From contig JAEWRF010000068.1 in assembly GCA_023460155.1 (NCBI GenBank), positions 1 to 8,061 on the forward strand: a stretch of 8,061 nt of DNA, given 5' to 3'. Shown here one piece after another: positions 1 through 5,833 of the stretch. Both the position numbers and the translations under genes were made by a program. The notes beneath the pieces are model-generated. The model did not search any database. It was not told the DNA's origin and worked only from the letters and a program-made list of their open reading frames with translations. The first letter of the stretch is position 1, and each line of letters starts with the position of its first letter. This DNA comes from Bacillota bacterium. Its GTDB lineage: Bacteria; Bacillota; Clostridia; Oscillospirales; Acutalibacteraceae.

Positions 1-1080
1 GACCTGGTCGAAGGCTGTGCGGCAATCGAACAGTATGTGATGAACTATAAGCCGGATGAAGCTACCGATGTTTACGGGTTTGCGGCTTCTCTTTTCTTTG
101 CACTGACCGGTTCACTGCCCCCGAGCGCTTTGAAACGCCGCTCGGACCCGCGTCTGATGATTCCTACCGCGGTTCTCCACAGCCTTCCGCCCTGCGTCGT
201 AACCGCTCTGGCAGATGCGCTGCAGGTTTCCCCCGATAAGCGCACGCCCACGTTCGAACGGCTGCGCGGGGAACTTTCCGCCGTACCGGCGGTCGCGGCT
301 GCGCTGGAGGAGAGCCAGCGAATTCCACGGGTGCAGACCGGCGCGGTAAAGAAAAAGAAACAGGTTCCCGGCTTCGTATGGGTTGTGCTTTCCTGCGTGA
401 TCATGCTTGCAGTTTTTGCAGGGGGCGGTTTCCTGTGGATGTGGAAATCCGGGACCAATTTCCTGAACTTTCCCGCCGAAGCATCTTCTTTGGCGAGCAC
501 GTCCTCCGATTCAGCCGTAATGGAAAGCAAAGAGGCCTCCTCGGAAGCCGATCTGATTGACGCACCAAATCTGGTGGGGCAGAATTATCAGGCGCTTATC
601 GCGCAGGAGTCTTCGCAGGCTTCCGACAATCCGGATTATCAGGTCTTGCTTTCCTCAAAGCAGTTCAGCGATACGGTGCCGGCAAACTGCATCATCTCCC
701 AAACACCGGCTGCGGGCGGAAAAATGGCGAAGGGAACGGCGATCGTTGTCGTCGTCAGTCAGGGCGCCGCGGTGCGGGTTCTGCCGTCCATTGCAGGGAA
801 AACGCTTTCCGACGCCTCCGAGTCGGTAACCTCGGCGGGCTTTGTCCCGACGAAGGATACGGATTACAGCGATACGGTGCCGGCTGACCGTGTGATTGGC
901 TATAAAAATGTTAAGGCGGGAAGTCAGATGGCTTACGGTTCCAAAGTCGTGATTGTCGTAAGTCTCGGCCCGGACCCGTCGAAGATTTCTTCCTCGGTGT
1001 CTTCTGGTGCTTCCTCCTCGGGATCTTCGTCCAAATCCGGTTCCTCCGGCAGCCAGACGAGCTCCGCAGTTTCCCATTGA
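1..1080 (+). CDS. PASTA-domain Ser/Thr protein kinase-like protein, 5'-truncated
   Basis: The frame is open from base 1, so the gene begins upstream; 359 codons are visible before TGA. Codons 1-95 look like the C-terminal lobe of a Hanks-type kinase: an activation-segment end reading EGCAAIEQY where canonical kinases have an APE motif, then DEATDVYGFA with the subdomain IX Asp at codon 23, and SPDKR..FERL resembling subdomain XI. A basic KKKK stretch (codons 117-120) precedes one membrane helix (about 123-147). Outside follow a Ser-rich linker, two PASTA repeats (about 187-256 and 258-325, each with the typical DTVPA....I turn and a GT/GS...VVVVS strand) and a Ser-rich tail. Family knowledge: such kinases (PknB/PrkC/Stk) sense muropeptides or lipid II and phosphorylate division, wall and translation proteins. 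Two repeats is fewer than in many Firmicute homologues. The ATP-binding lobe and catalytic loop are off the window, so activity cannot be judged. Its usual partners prpC and rsgA are not in view. Confidence 0.85.
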   Translation, partial: DLVEGCAAIEQYVMNYKPDEATDVYGFAASLFFALTGSLPPSALKRRSDPRLMIPTAVLHSLPPCVVTALADALQVSPDKRTPTFERLRGELSAVPAVAAALEESQRIPRVQTGAVKKKKQVPGFVWVVLSCVIMLAVFAGGGFLWMWKSGTNFLNFPAEASSLASTSSDSAVMESKEASSEADLIDAPNLVGQNYQALIAQESSQASDNPDYQVLLSSKQFSDTVPANCIISQTPAAGGKMAKGTAIVVVVSQGAAVRVLPSIAGKTLSDASESVTSAGFVPTKDTDYSDTVPADRVIGYKNVKAGSQMAYGSKVVIVVSLGPDPSKISSSVSSGASSSGSSSKSGSSGSQTSSAVSH

Positions 1081-1095
1081 AAAAAGCAAAAGAAA

Positions 1096-1142
1096 GCCCC
1101 GCTGCTTTGTACTTTCGTACGGAGCGGCGGGGCTTGTTTTTA
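1096..1142. terminator. Bidirectional intrinsic terminator between kinase gene and rpsR
   Basis: Bases 1096-1112 pair with 1117-1133 in an uninterrupted 17-bp stem (three G-U wobbles when read on the plus strand) closed by a TTTC loop. On the plus strand the stem is followed by TTGTTTTTA (1134-1142). On the minus strand it is followed by TTTCTTTTGCTTTTT, from the A-rich stretch 1081-1095. It sits 15 bases past the kinase stop and 21 bases past the rpsR stop, so it can end both convergent transcripts. Confidence 0.9.
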
Positions 1143-1154
1143 TCGGGAATCGGC

Positions 1155-1418
1155 TCAGTCGCTGCTGAAAGGCAGGAGAGCCAGATGACGTGCGCGCTTG
1201 ATTGCAATGGTCAGCTCGCGCTGATGATGCGCGCAGGTTCCGGTAACTCTGCGGGGAAGAATCTTTGCGCGCTCCGAAATGAAGCGGCGCAGCTTGGCGA
1301 CGTCCTTGTAGTCGATGAAATCGACCTTGTCCGCACAGAAGCTGCAAACTTTTTTATGCCCTTTACGTCCGCCGGGACGGCGGTCTTTATCGGGCCTGTC
1401 GTTTCTATAATCGGCCAT
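1155..1418 (-). CDS. rpsR: 30S ribosomal protein S18
   Basis: The 87-residue product has the S18 core: KKVCSFCADK near the N-terminus, then VDFIDYKDVAKLRRFISERAKILPRRVTGTCAHHQRELTIAIKRARHLALLPF. S18 binds the small-subunit platform as a heterodimer with S6. The CxxC pair plus the later C-x-H are the zinc-binding type of S18, as opposed to the Cys-free paralogue some bacteria use under zinc limitation. Length is normal for the family. The ATG at 1418-1416 has an ideal AGGAGG (1426-1431) 7 bases upstream, giving S18 its own strong translation start. It is the last gene of the rpsF-ssb-rpsR operon, 35 bases after ssb, and ends just before the shared terminator. Confidence 0.97.
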   Translation of the reverse strand: MADYRNDRPDKDRRPGGRKGHKKVCSFCADKVDFIDYKDVAKLRRFISERAKILPRRVTGTCAHHQRELTIAIKRARHLALLPFSSD

Positions 1419-1453
1419 GGAAAAACCTCCTTTTTATTCAATCGAACGGAAAA

Positions 1454-1921
1454 TCAGAACGGAAGATCGTCGTCGGACGGTATTTCTTCAAAATCGCCCG
1501 TGTTGCCGCTTGCGTAGGCGGGAGCCGGCTGCTGTGCGCCGCGTTCTGCATCGTTGCCTTCCGGCCTCGCGGCAGGATACCCGCCCGAGGGGGTGCCGTC
1601 CCGTTTTGGTTCGGCGAAATGAACATTATCGGCAATGATCTCAACCGCCTTGCGCTTGTTGCCGTCCTTGTCGGTATAGGAGCGGGTCTGAATAACACCC
1701 TGCACGGCGGCAAGCTGTCCCTTGCGGAAATATTTGCACACGAACTCGGCGGTATTGCGCCAGGCGACAATATCAATAAAATCCGTCTGACGCTCCGTCC
1801 CGGATTTCACGTAGGAGCGGTCCACCGCAACAGTGAAGCTTGTAACGGAAACCCCATTCGGCGTATGCCTGAGTTCCGGGTCGGCAACAAGTCTGCCCAT
1901 CAGAACAGCGACATTAAGCAT
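1454..1921 (-). CDS. ssb: Single-stranded DNA-binding protein
   Basis: The 155-residue product begins MLNVAVLMGRLVADPELRHT, the standard start of bacterial SSB. It has an OB-fold over about residues 1-105 (including the TDFIDIVAWRNTAEFVCKYFRKGQ segment), a low-complexity Gly/Pro/Ala/Glu linker, and the acidic tip DDDLPF. That tip is the docking site for partner repair and replication proteins. SSB coats single-stranded DNA as a tetramer. The start codon lies 6 bases after the rpsF stop (TGA at 1930-1928). The nearest Shine-Dalgarno-like match, AAGGAAG (1933-1939), lies inside rpsF at 11 bases spacing, so translational coupling to rpsF is likely. Middle gene of the conserved rpsF-ssb-rpsR operon. 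Confidence 0.97.
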   Translation of the reverse strand: MLNVAVLMGRLVADPELRHTPNGVSVTSFTVAVDRSYVKSGTERQTDFIDIVAWRNTAEFVCKYFRKGQLAAVQGVIQTRSYTDKDGNKRKAVEIIADNVHFAEPKRDGTPSGGYPAARPEGNDAERGAQQPAPAYASGNTGDFEEIPSDDDLPF

Positions 1922-1927
1922 TATCGG

Positions 1928-2272
1928 TCACGCTTCCTTTTTCTCTTCCGTTTTCACTTTTTTCGGAGCTTTTTTCGGCGCCTCTTTCTTGATGATCAGA
2001 GAACGCAGAACGCCGTCGGTAATGTTGTAGATACGGTCCAGCTCAGCGGTAAATTCCGGGGAACTGGTAAAATTGACCAGCGTGTAGTAGCCTTCTTCTT
2101 CTTTGTTGATCGGATAGGCAAGCCTGCGCTTACCCCATTCGTCAACACTGTCGATGACGCCGTTGGCCGAGATCAGGTCCTTGAACTTCTGCACCATTGC
2201 CGTGATTCCGTCTTCTCCAAGCTTGGTCGAAAGAATAAAAACGGTTTCGTAGGAAATTTTTACATCAGACAT
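1928..2272 (-). CDS. rpsF: 30S ribosomal protein S6
   Basis: The 114-residue product shows S6 hallmarks: YETVFILSTKLGEDGITAMVQKFKDLI, then EWGKRRLAYPINKEEEGYYTLVNF and a terminal IYNITDGVLRSLIIKK helix/strand. S6 pairs with S18 on the platform of the 30S subunit. From about residue 93 there is a Lys/Glu-rich, Ala/Pro-containing tail (KKAPKKVKTEEKKEA), a common flexible extension. The ATG at 2272-2270 has AGGAGG (2280-2285) at 7 bases. It is the first gene of the operon with ssb and rpsR and is preceded by its own strong promoter and a structured leader. It may also receive read-through from galU upstream. Confidence 0.97.
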   Translation of the reverse strand: MSDVKISYETVFILSTKLGEDGITAMVQKFKDLISANGVIDSVDEWGKRRLAYPINKEEEGYYTLVNFTSSPEFTAELDRIYNITDGVLRSLIIKKEAPKKAPKKVKTEEKKEA

Positions 2273-2297
2273 TGTTACACCTCCTTTTGGACGTAAG

Positions 2298-2320
2298 GCT
2301 CCGGACGGGATGTTCGGAGC
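2298..2320 (-). promoter_or_regulatory. rpsF leader hairpin, candidate S6:S18 autoregulatory element
   Basis: In the rpsF 5' UTR, GCTCCG and CGGAGC form a 6-bp GC-rich stem with an 11-base loop (AACATCCCGTC on the minus strand) containing CCG. It lies 12 bases upstream of the AGGAGG. Known: many bacteria carry a leader motif before rpsF, with a conserved CCG, bound by the S6:S18 complex. The position, the hairpin and the CCG fit, but I could not align it to the published consensus, so the identity is inference. Confidence 0.5.
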
Positions 2321-2328
2321 AAGGATAA

Positions 2329-2346
2329 AAGCCGTAAATACGGCTT
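2329..2346 (-). promoter_or_regulatory. Hairpin at the 5' end of the rpsF mRNA
   Basis: A perfect palindrome of two 8-base arms (AAGCCGTA / TACGGCTT) around two bases begins only a few bases after the predicted transcription start. On the minus strand it is followed by TTATCC, too poor in T for a confident terminator. It may protect the 5' end of the rpsF transcript, form part of the leader fold, or weakly end galU read-through; the sequence does not decide. Confidence 0.5.
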
Positions 2347-2355
2347 AACATTCTA

Positions 2356-2383
2356 ATTATATCAGTGAAAGCGCATTTGTCAA
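2356..2383 (-). promoter_or_regulatory. Sigma-A promoter of the rpsF-ssb-rpsR operon
   Basis: Perfect -35 TTGACA (2383-2378) and perfect -10 TATAAT (2361-2356) on the minus strand, separated by 16 bases. Transcription should start near 2349, giving a leader of about 75 bases. The promoter lies in the gap after galU, so the ribosomal operon can fire independently of the genes upstream. Confidence 0.9.
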
Positions 2384-2398
2384 GGAAAAATCCTTTAT

Positions 2399-3274
2399 TC
2401 AGAGGGTTTTGCTGAATTCTTTCAGGTAAGAGCGGAATTCCTGCCCGATTTCCGGGTGTTGAAGCGCAACCTCCACCTGGGCCTTCATGATCCCGAGCTT
2501 GTTTCCCATATCGTAACGCTTGCCGGTGAATTCCACGGCGATCATCCCGTCCCTGCGGGCAAGCGTTTTCATGGCGTCCGTCAGCTGGATCTCGCCGCCG
2601 GCGCCGGGGCCGGTGCTGTCAAGAATATCGAAGATCTCCGGGGTCAGAATGCAGCGCCCGAGAATGGAATACAGCGACATAATCTTATCCGGCGCCGGCT
2701 TTTCGATCATGTCCGTACACTTGAATATATTGTCGTGAAGCGGTTCCACCTTGAGGGAACTGTATTTTGAGATGGCTTCCTTTGTAACCCGGTTGACACC
2801 GAGCACCCCAAGGCCGTATTCATCATAGGCACGGATCAGCTGGGCGCAGGCCGGGTCTTCCCCGATGATCACATCGTCGCCATAAAGCACCGCAAAGGGA
2901 TCGTTCCCGATGAAGGACCGGGCGCAGTTCACAGCATGGCCGAGCCCGCGGGTTTCTTTCTGACGGACAAAATAAATGTTTGCCTTATGCGCAATCGAAA
3001 TGATTTCGTCGAGAATTTTTTCCTTTTCTGGGCCGCTCTGGCTCAGTCGTCCTTCCAGCTCCGGGACCCGGTCAAAATGGTCCTCGATCAGGCCTTTGCC
3101 CCGGTTTGTAATGATCAGGATGTCCGTGATGCCGGATTGCACCGCTTCCTCAACGATATATTGGATGGCGGGCTTGTCCACAATTGGCAGCATTTCCTTC
3201 GGCATGGATTTGGTGGCGGGCAGCACCCGCGTACCCAATCCCGCGGCAGGTATGACGGCCTTTGTGACTTTCAT
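2399..3274 (-). CDS. galU: UTP-glucose-1-phosphate uridylyltransferase
   Basis: The enzyme makes UDP-glucose and pyrophosphate from UTP and glucose-1-phosphate in the cytoplasm, feeding envelope polysaccharides, glycolipids and galactose metabolism. The 291-residue product begins MKVTKAVIPAAGLGTRVLPA, and AGLGTRVLPATKSMPKEMLP (residues 11-30) is the nucleotidyltransferase signature. AVLYGDDVI carries the metal and nucleotide Asp pair; DMIEKPAP, GRCILTP and GGEIQLTDA are further GalU landmarks. Length matches GtaB/GalU. An in-frame GTG three codons earlier (3283) is a poor start because the GAGGAG at 3285-3290 would be only 1 base away, so ATG at 3274 is chosen. It lies 36 bases after the RING-like gene on the same strand and is probably co-transcribed with it. 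In this GT-A family the thymidylyltransferase RmlA is the main confusable relative, but the motifs fit GalU. Confidence 0.95.
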   Translation of the reverse strand: MKVTKAVIPAAGLGTRVLPATKSMPKEMLPIVDKPAIQYIVEEAVQSGITDILIITNRGKGLIEDHFDRVPELEGRLSQSGPEKEKILDEIISIAHKANIYFVRQKETRGLGHAVNCARSFIGNDPFAVLYGDDVIIGEDPACAQLIRAYDEYGLGVLGVNRVTKEAISKYSSLKVEPLHDNIFKCTDMIEKPAPDKIMSLYSILGRCILTPEIFDILDSTGPGAGGEIQLTDAMKTLARRDGMIAVEFTGKRYDMGNKLGIMKAQVEVALQHPEIGQEFRSYLKEFSKTL

Positions 3275-3284
3275 GAAACACACA

Positions 3285-3290
3285 CTCCTC
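3285..3290 (-). promoter_or_regulatory. Shine-Dalgarno that sets the galU start
   Basis: GAGGAG lies 10 bases before ATG 3274-3272 and 1 base before the alternative in-frame GTG at 3283. The spacing is slightly long for the ATG but impossible for the GTG, so the MKVTKAVIP start is preferred. Confidence 0.75.
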
Positions 3291-3310
3291 GAATAACAAC
3301 TTAATATTTA

Positions 3311-4366
3311 TTACAAAATCATATTGGGCAGATAAAAAAGAACCAGGTAGCAGATTCCGATGCAGACGGCAAGCGGCATATTGACGCCGCCTTCCTGCTG
3401 CATGCGGATTGCCGTGTCCGCCGGGGTGCCGGCCTGACTTTTAATCGAGCCGATCCGCCCGACGCAGCGGCGGAAGTACATTTTGTTCGCGTTGAACCCG
3501 CATACCAGCATAATGGCCAGCTGAACGATAAACACGACGGACGGAACGGCGAGCAGAAACATTTGTTGGCGCGGAAGAGTGGAAATAAGGTTCATCAGTT
3601 TTTCAATCTGATCGCTGCTCGGCGAAAAATTATCCGGCGTGATTCCGGTCTGGAGCAGAAGCGCATTGTAAAGGGGAGAAAGATACTGCTGTATGATATA
3701 GATATAGGCTATGTAGATCAAAAACATAGCCGAAGTGACCGCAGCCCCAACTTTGTAGAGCTTCCGGTACAGCATCCAGGCGCCGGGCAGCAGAAAAGCG
3801 CAGAAATTAAAGCGGTTTTTCCCCATTCGGTTTAAGCCGAGAAAAGTCGGCAGATAATATTGCGTATTGTTCTGCACGAATTTTGCCACGTCTCCGACGG
3901 GGATGCCGTCGATCTGTTCGTCTGAGCCGATTCCTGCTGTCGGGTCGAACGGAAAAGGTCCGGGTCCGCCCGGGTATCCGTTCATGTATCCGGGCGGGGG
4001 CGGATAACCGCCCTGAGGGACATCCCCCGGACGCTGCGCACCGAACGGATTGCCCCAGATATTCCCGGACGGATCCATAAGGGGTTGGCCGCAGTGTTCG
4101 CAGAACAGGGCTTTTTCCGAATTCGCATAGCCGCAGCGGGGGCAGCGCTTTGTGCGTTCGGCCTCCTGCGGCGTTTCTGTATCCTGCTGTTTCCGGGCGG
4201 ACCATGCATCCGGGGTGCCGTGACGGTCTCTGAAAATGCATTCGCCCTTTTGCAGGTAGCAATCCCGATGGTAGGGAGCGCCGCACTGCGGGCAGACGAC
4301 GATGTCGTCTCCCTCGACGAACGGCTTCCCGCAGACCGGGCATTTCAATCCGATATAATTTGCCAT
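3311..4366 (-). CDS. Prokaryotic RING-like / zinc-ribbon multi-pass membrane protein, function unknown
   Basis: The 351-residue product has four parts. Residues 9-43 form a RING/treble-clef-like zinc site, C9-x2-C12, C25-x2-C28, H33, C36 and C43, matching the prokaryotic RING-finger type (CPVCGKPF..GDDIVVCPQCGAPYHRDCY). Residues 75-92 are a classic zinc ribbon, CPRCGY then FCEHCGQ. Residues about 100-145 are a Gly/Pro/Tyr-rich linker. The rest resembles DUF2628-type membrane proteins: FNFCAFLLPGAWMLYRKLYKVGA (187-209), then hydrophobic segments near 207-228, 268-290 and 329-347. The zinc modules are therefore probably cytosolic on a membrane anchor. I do not recognise a characterised function; the RING resemblance does not by itself imply ubiquitin-ligase activity. 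ATG 4366 has AGGAGG (4374-4379) at 7 bases and its own promoter. galU follows after 36 bases, hinting at an envelope role by association only. Confidence 0.8.
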   Translation of the reverse strand: MANYIGLKCPVCGKPFVEGDDIVVCPQCGAPYHRDCYLQKGECIFRDRHGTPDAWSARKQQDTETPQEAERTKRCPRCGYANSEKALFCEHCGQPLMDPSGNIWGNPFGAQRPGDVPQGGYPPPPGYMNGYPGGPGPFPFDPTAGIGSDEQIDGIPVGDVAKFVQNNTQYYLPTFLGLNRMGKNRFNFCAFLLPGAWMLYRKLYKVGAAVTSAMFLIYIAYIYIIQQYLSPLYNALLLQTGITPDNFSPSSDQIEKLMNLISTLPRQQMFLLAVPSVVFIVQLAIMLVCGFNANKMYFRRCVGRIGSIKSQAGTPADTAIRMQQEGGVNMPLAVCIGICYLVLFYLPNMIL

Positions 4367-4390
4367 ATCCGAGCCTCCTTATCTATTGAC

Positions 4391-4419
4391 ATTGTATAAG
4401 ACTTTCCCGGAAACTTCAA
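4391..4419 (-). promoter_or_regulatory. Predicted promoter of the RING-like gene / galU transcript
   Basis: On the minus strand TTGAAG (4419-4414) and TACAAT (4396-4391) are spaced by 17 bases, one strand of a divergent promoter pair with prfB. The implied start near 4384 gives a short leader containing AGGAGG. Confidence 0.65.
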
Positions 4420-4536
4420 TCTTTTCCGCAATAAGTTTTCAGGGAATTTACAATTGCTTCCGTCTGCCGCGGTCTCCCGTGCCAATAGCCTGCCCTCTGA
4501 AACAGGAGCGATTCCCGGCGCGCGGCAAAGAAATTT
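4420..4536. other. Divergent intergenic spacer between the RING-like and prfB promoters
   Basis: About 117 bases between the two opposed promoters. The open frame that runs through it into prfB has no ribosome binding site or RF2-like residues. I see only short palindromes such as CCGCGG and no recognisable riboswitch, repeat or small RNA. An operator could sit here, but nothing specific can be supported. Confidence 0.5.
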
Positions 4537-4565
4537 TTGACTTTCCATGGGAAATATCTTATAAT
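4537..4565 (+). promoter_or_regulatory. Sigma-A promoter of prfB
   Basis: TTGACT (4537-4542), 17-base spacer, perfect TATAAT (4560-4565). Transcription would start near 4572, leaving only about 30 untranslated bases before the ATG at 4602. This supports the short RF2 start and rules out the upstream extension of the frame. Confidence 0.9.
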
Positions 4566-4587
4566 CAATCCGAACCAAATTTGAACC

Positions 4588-4592
4588 AGAGG
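4588..4592 (+). promoter_or_regulatory. Shine-Dalgarno that sets the prfB start
   Basis: AGAGG lies 9 bases before ATG 4602. The other in-frame ATG (4593) directly abuts it and could not use it, so MLQFEEL is preferred over MDGMLQFEEL. Confidence 0.7.
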
Positions 4593-4601
4593 ATGGATGG
4601 T

Positions 4602-5711
4602 ATGCTGCAATTTGAAGAACTGAGGCTTGCGCTGCAGGGCCTTGAGCCGGACCTGAAGGATCTGCGCGAAGCGATCGGGCCCGAGGCTCTGCGGAAGGAA
4701 ATCGAGGAGCTGGACCAGAAGGCGACCGCTCCGGATTTCTGGAACGACATGGAAAAGTCGCAGAAGATCCTGCAGCGTTCCAGCTCCCTGAAAAATAAAA
4801 TCGAATCGTTCGACCGCCTGAAGAATGCCTACGACGATCTTTTGGCGCTGATCGAGCTTGCGGACGAAGAGGGCGATCTCACTCTGCTGCCGCAGGCGCA
4901 GGAGGAATTTGAAAAATTCCGCGCCGAGCTGGAAGCGCAGCGTCTTGGGACTCTGCTGACCGGCGAATACGACTCCAAAAACGCCATTCTCACGTTCCAT
5001 GCCGGCGCCGGGGGCACCGAGGCGCAGGATTGGGCTGAAATGCTGTTCCGCATGTACTGCCGATGGGGCGAACGCCACGGCTTTACCGTGAAAACACTCG
5101 ACTATCTCGACGGCGAAGAAGCCGGCCTGAAAAGCGCCAGTGTCCTGATCGAGGGGGAGAACGCCTACGGTTTTCTGAAAAGCGAGGTCGGGGTGCACCG
5201 GCTGGTTCGAATCTCTCCGTTCGACGCCTCCGGCCGCAGGCACACCTCTTTCGCTTCGCTGGAAGTTATGCCGGAAATCGACGACACCATCGAGGTCGAG
5301 ATCAGTCCCGACGACCTAAAAATTGATTATTACCGTGCGAGCGGCGCGGGCGGTCAGAAGGTCAACAAGACCTCCTCCGCCGTCCGTTTGACCCACATCC
5401 CGACGGGCATCGTCGTTGCCTGCCAGGTGGAGCGCAGCCAGTACCAGAACCGCGACGTTGCAATGCGGATGCTGAAATCCAAGCTGATGGAAATCAAGGA
5501 GCGCGAGCATCTCGATAAAATCGAGGACATCAAGGGCGTGCAGAAAGAAATTGCATGGGGCTCGCAGATCCGCTCCTATGTTTTCATGCCGTATACGCTG
5601 GTCAAGGATCACCGTACCGGCTTCGAGACCGGGAACATCGACTCTGTGATGGACGGCGACCTGGACGGCTTCATCAACGCGTACCTGAAATCACAGAGTC
5701 AGGCAAGCTGA
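4602..5711 (+). CDS. prfB: Peptide chain release factor 2, without programmed frameshift
   Basis: RF2 reads UGA and UAA in the ribosomal A site and triggers peptide release. The 369-residue product has an N-terminal helical domain, the RF2-specific anticodon-mimic tripeptide SPF at 205-207 (RISPFDASGRRHTSF) and the catalytic GGQ at 250-252 (YRASGAGGQKVNKTSSAVRLTHIPTG). Residue 246, before the GGQ loop, is Ala, as in most RF2s, rather than the Thr of E. coli K-12. In most bacteria prfB has an in-frame UGA near codon 26, read by +1 frameshifting at CUU-UGA-C, for autoregulation. Here codons 25-26 are ATC GGG, the frame is continuous, and no CTTTGA is present, so synthesis should not be frameshift-controlled. 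secA, the frequent upstream neighbour, is absent; the gene has its own promoter and terminator and appears monocistronic. Start chosen by Shine-Dalgarno, promoter position and alignment with RF2 N-termini. Confidence 0.96.
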   Translation: MLQFEELRLALQGLEPDLKDLREAIGPEALRKEIEELDQKATAPDFWNDMEKSQKILQRSSSLKNKIESFDRLKNAYDDLLALIELADEEGDLTLLPQAQEEFEKFRAELEAQRLGTLLTGEYDSKNAILTFHAGAGGTEAQDWAEMLFRMYCRWGERHGFTVKTLDYLDGEEAGLKSASVLIEGENAYGFLKSEVGVHRLVRISPFDASGRRHTSFASLEVMPEIDDTIEVEISPDDLKIDYYRASGAGGQKVNKTSSAVRLTHIPTGIVVACQVERSQYQNRDVAMRMLKSKLMEIKEREHLDKIEDIKGVQKEIAWGSQIRSYVFMPYTLVKDHRTGFETGNIDSVMDGDLDGFINAYLKSQSQAS

Positions 5712-5728
5712 TTCGCGGCGCATCGCCG

Positions 5729-5755
5729 AAAGAAAACCCCGCCACAAAGGCGGGG
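5729..5755 (-). terminator. Terminator of the dnaD-dnaC-like operon
   Basis: CCCCGCC (5737-5743) and GGCGGGG (5749-5755) form a 7-bp GC stem with a 5-base loop. On the minus strand the stem is followed by TTTTCTTT (5736-5729). On the plus strand AAGGTTC follows, so it acts only for minus transcripts. It is about 80 bases past the loader stop. Confidence 0.8.
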
Positions 5756-5777
5756 AAGGTTCATTAGCAGTTATTGG

Positions 5778-5809
5778 GTGGGAGAGTCTTTGGATTCTCC
5801 CACTTTTTT
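5778..5809 (+). terminator. Intrinsic terminator of prfB
   Basis: GTGGGAGAGTC (5778-5788) pairs with GATTCTCCCAC (5793-5803), an 11-bp stem with one G-U pair and a TTTG loop, followed by six T (5804-5809). It lies 66 bases past the prfB stop. There is no T tract on the other strand, so it acts for prfB only. Confidence 0.9.
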
Positions 5810-5833
5810 ATCCAAATTTCAGTGAGCATACGC

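Noticed and set aside
655..1347. A 230-residue minus-strand frame across the kinase 3' end and rpsR
   Set aside because: It crosses the bidirectional terminator and is out of frame with both real genes; composition is Arg/His/Ser-rich shadow sequence.
1619..2296. A 225-residue open frame on the plus strand opposite ssb and rpsF
   Set aside because: It spans two well-identified genes and the rpsF ribosome binding site in antisense, with Arg/Phe-rich low-quality sequence.
3275..3283. GTG start for galU, three codons upstream of the chosen ATG
   Set aside because: The GAGGAG would be 1 base away, and GalU homology starts at MKVTKAVIP.
4386..4601. N-terminal extension of prfB by up to 72 residues
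   Set aside because: The prfB promoter and its predicted transcription start lie inside the extension, and RF2 homology begins at the ATG at 4602.
4641..4647. CTTGAGC in prfB, resembling the CTTTGAC slippery site
   Set aside because: It lacks the in-frame TGA, lies about ten codons before the usual position, and the reading frame is continuous through it.
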